Of a stretch of DNA of 5,465 bases, positions 5,132 to 5,465 are shown piece by piece (the first letter of the stretch is position 1; each line of letters starts with the position of its first letter). Made by a program: the position numbers and the translations under genes. The notes beneath the pieces are model-generated. The model was not told where the DNA came from. It did not search any database and saw only the letters and a list, made by a program, of their open reading frames with translations. This stretch comes from Spirochaetia bacterium (GTDB lineage: Bacteria > Patescibacteriota > Minisyncoccia > UBA6257 > UBA9933): assembly GCA_007279775.1 (NCBI GenBank), contig QYPD01000020.1, positions 1 through 5,465 of the forward strand. Direction: 5' to 3'.

Positions 5132-5465
5132 ATGAAAAAACCACAATTTATTGAAGATCAAATTTACCATATCTATAATAGGGGAGTTGAGAAAAGGAAT
5201 ATATTTCTTAATGACAAAGATTATTTAAGATTCATTCATGACCTTTTTGAATTTAACGATGAAGCGCCAACTCTTAATGTCGCTTATTATTTTAATTCCA
5301 AATCTCAAGAGATTGAATCTCAACACATAGAAAAAGAAAGAAATCCTAGAAAATTATTAGTGGAAATTTTAATTTTTACTCTTATGCCGAATCATTTTCA
5401 TTTGGTTTTAAAACAAAGAAGGAAAGGAGGTATTGTAAAATTCATGCAAAAATTAGGAACAGGAT
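5132..5465 (+). CDS. REP-associated tyrosine transposase (Y1/HUH, IS200-like), 3'-truncated by window edge
   Basis: Single-strand DNA transposase of the Y1 HUH family (TnpA_REP/RAYT branch). The window shows 111 residues, about half of a usual protein of this type. Family marks: IYHIYNRGVEKRNIFLNDKDYLRF, split over residues 11-34, and LMPNHFHLVLK at 84-94, in which His88-Phe-His90 is the metal-binding HUH motif. The visible sequence ends at KFMQKLGTG, just before the position where relatives have the nucleophilic tyrosine, so catalytic competence cannot be judged. Between the N-terminal block and the HUH there is a polar insert (about 43-72) of the kind seen in Patescibacteria members. ATG 5132 starts the protein directly ahead of the conserved YHIYNRG block, and no Shine-Dalgarno precedes it. 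Composition is noticeably more AT-rich than prfB-ftsE, which suits an acquired gene. The hairpin and promoter just upstream probably belong to it. Confidence 0.92.
   Translation, partial: MKKPQFIEDQIYHIYNRGVEKRNIFLNDKDYLRFIHDLFEFNDEAPTLNVAYYFNSKSQEIESQHIEKERNPRKLLVEILIFTLMPNHFHLVLKQRRKGGIVKFMQKLGTG

Noticed and set aside
5423..5446. Strong Shine-Dalgarno-like AAAGGAGGT followed by an in-frame ATG inside the transposase
   Set aside because: The G-rich stretch encodes the conserved KGG before the FMQKLGTG block, spacing to the ATG is long (12 nt), and an internal product would lack the HUH motif.

Overview
This window looks like a chromosomal segment from a Candidate Phyla Radiation (Patescibacteria) bacterium, most likely Parcubacteria-like. 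The basis is the compact AT-rich layout, the prfB-ftsE-ftsX order, a 23S rRNA-intervening-sequence-type four-helix-bundle gene, a REP-associated (HUH/Y1) transposase of a type common in that group, and short degenerate repeats in nearly every spacer. This placement is inferred from gene style, because no rRNA or phylogenetic marker was compared. An RF2 gene is present and the genes end in TAA or TAG, so nothing here points to UGA recoding.

Layout. Plus strand, left part: the C-terminal two thirds of prfB (1-705, cut by the window start), a 122-bp spacer full of ATCCGAA/TTCGGAT motifs, ftsE (828-1520), a 92-bp spacer of heptamer repeats, and ftsX (1613-2521). FtsE and FtsX together form the ABC-type complex that couples divisome assembly to peptidoglycan hydrolysis. 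Minus strand, middle and right, convergent with ftsX: a tightly packed apparent operon read right to left. It contains a small conserved helical protein of unknown function (5015-4668), a CPA2/Kef-type cation:proton antiporter with a C-terminal TrkA-N domain (4663-2990), and a four-helix-bundle protein (2976-2572). The intergenic gaps are 4 and 13 nt. A promoter-like sequence lies just upstream at 5057-5085. Plus strand, right edge: the start of a RAYT/Y1-type transposase (5132-5465, cut by the window end). It is preceded by a 12-bp hairpin and by a promoter that would give a leaderless mRNA.

The most unusual feature is the spacer DNA. Five separate tracts are built of degenerate units with an exact 7-bp period (CAATTNN/NNAATTG type and GTATTTT type). 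They run into the ends of coding regions: one supplies the start codon of the four-helix-bundle gene and another encodes the last ten residues of the small helical protein. Two of the tracts share a perfect 18-bp inverted copy on either side of ftsX plus the four-helix-bundle gene. I see no tRNA, rRNA, CRISPR array or recognisable defence system. No stretch longer than 300 bases lacks a gene.
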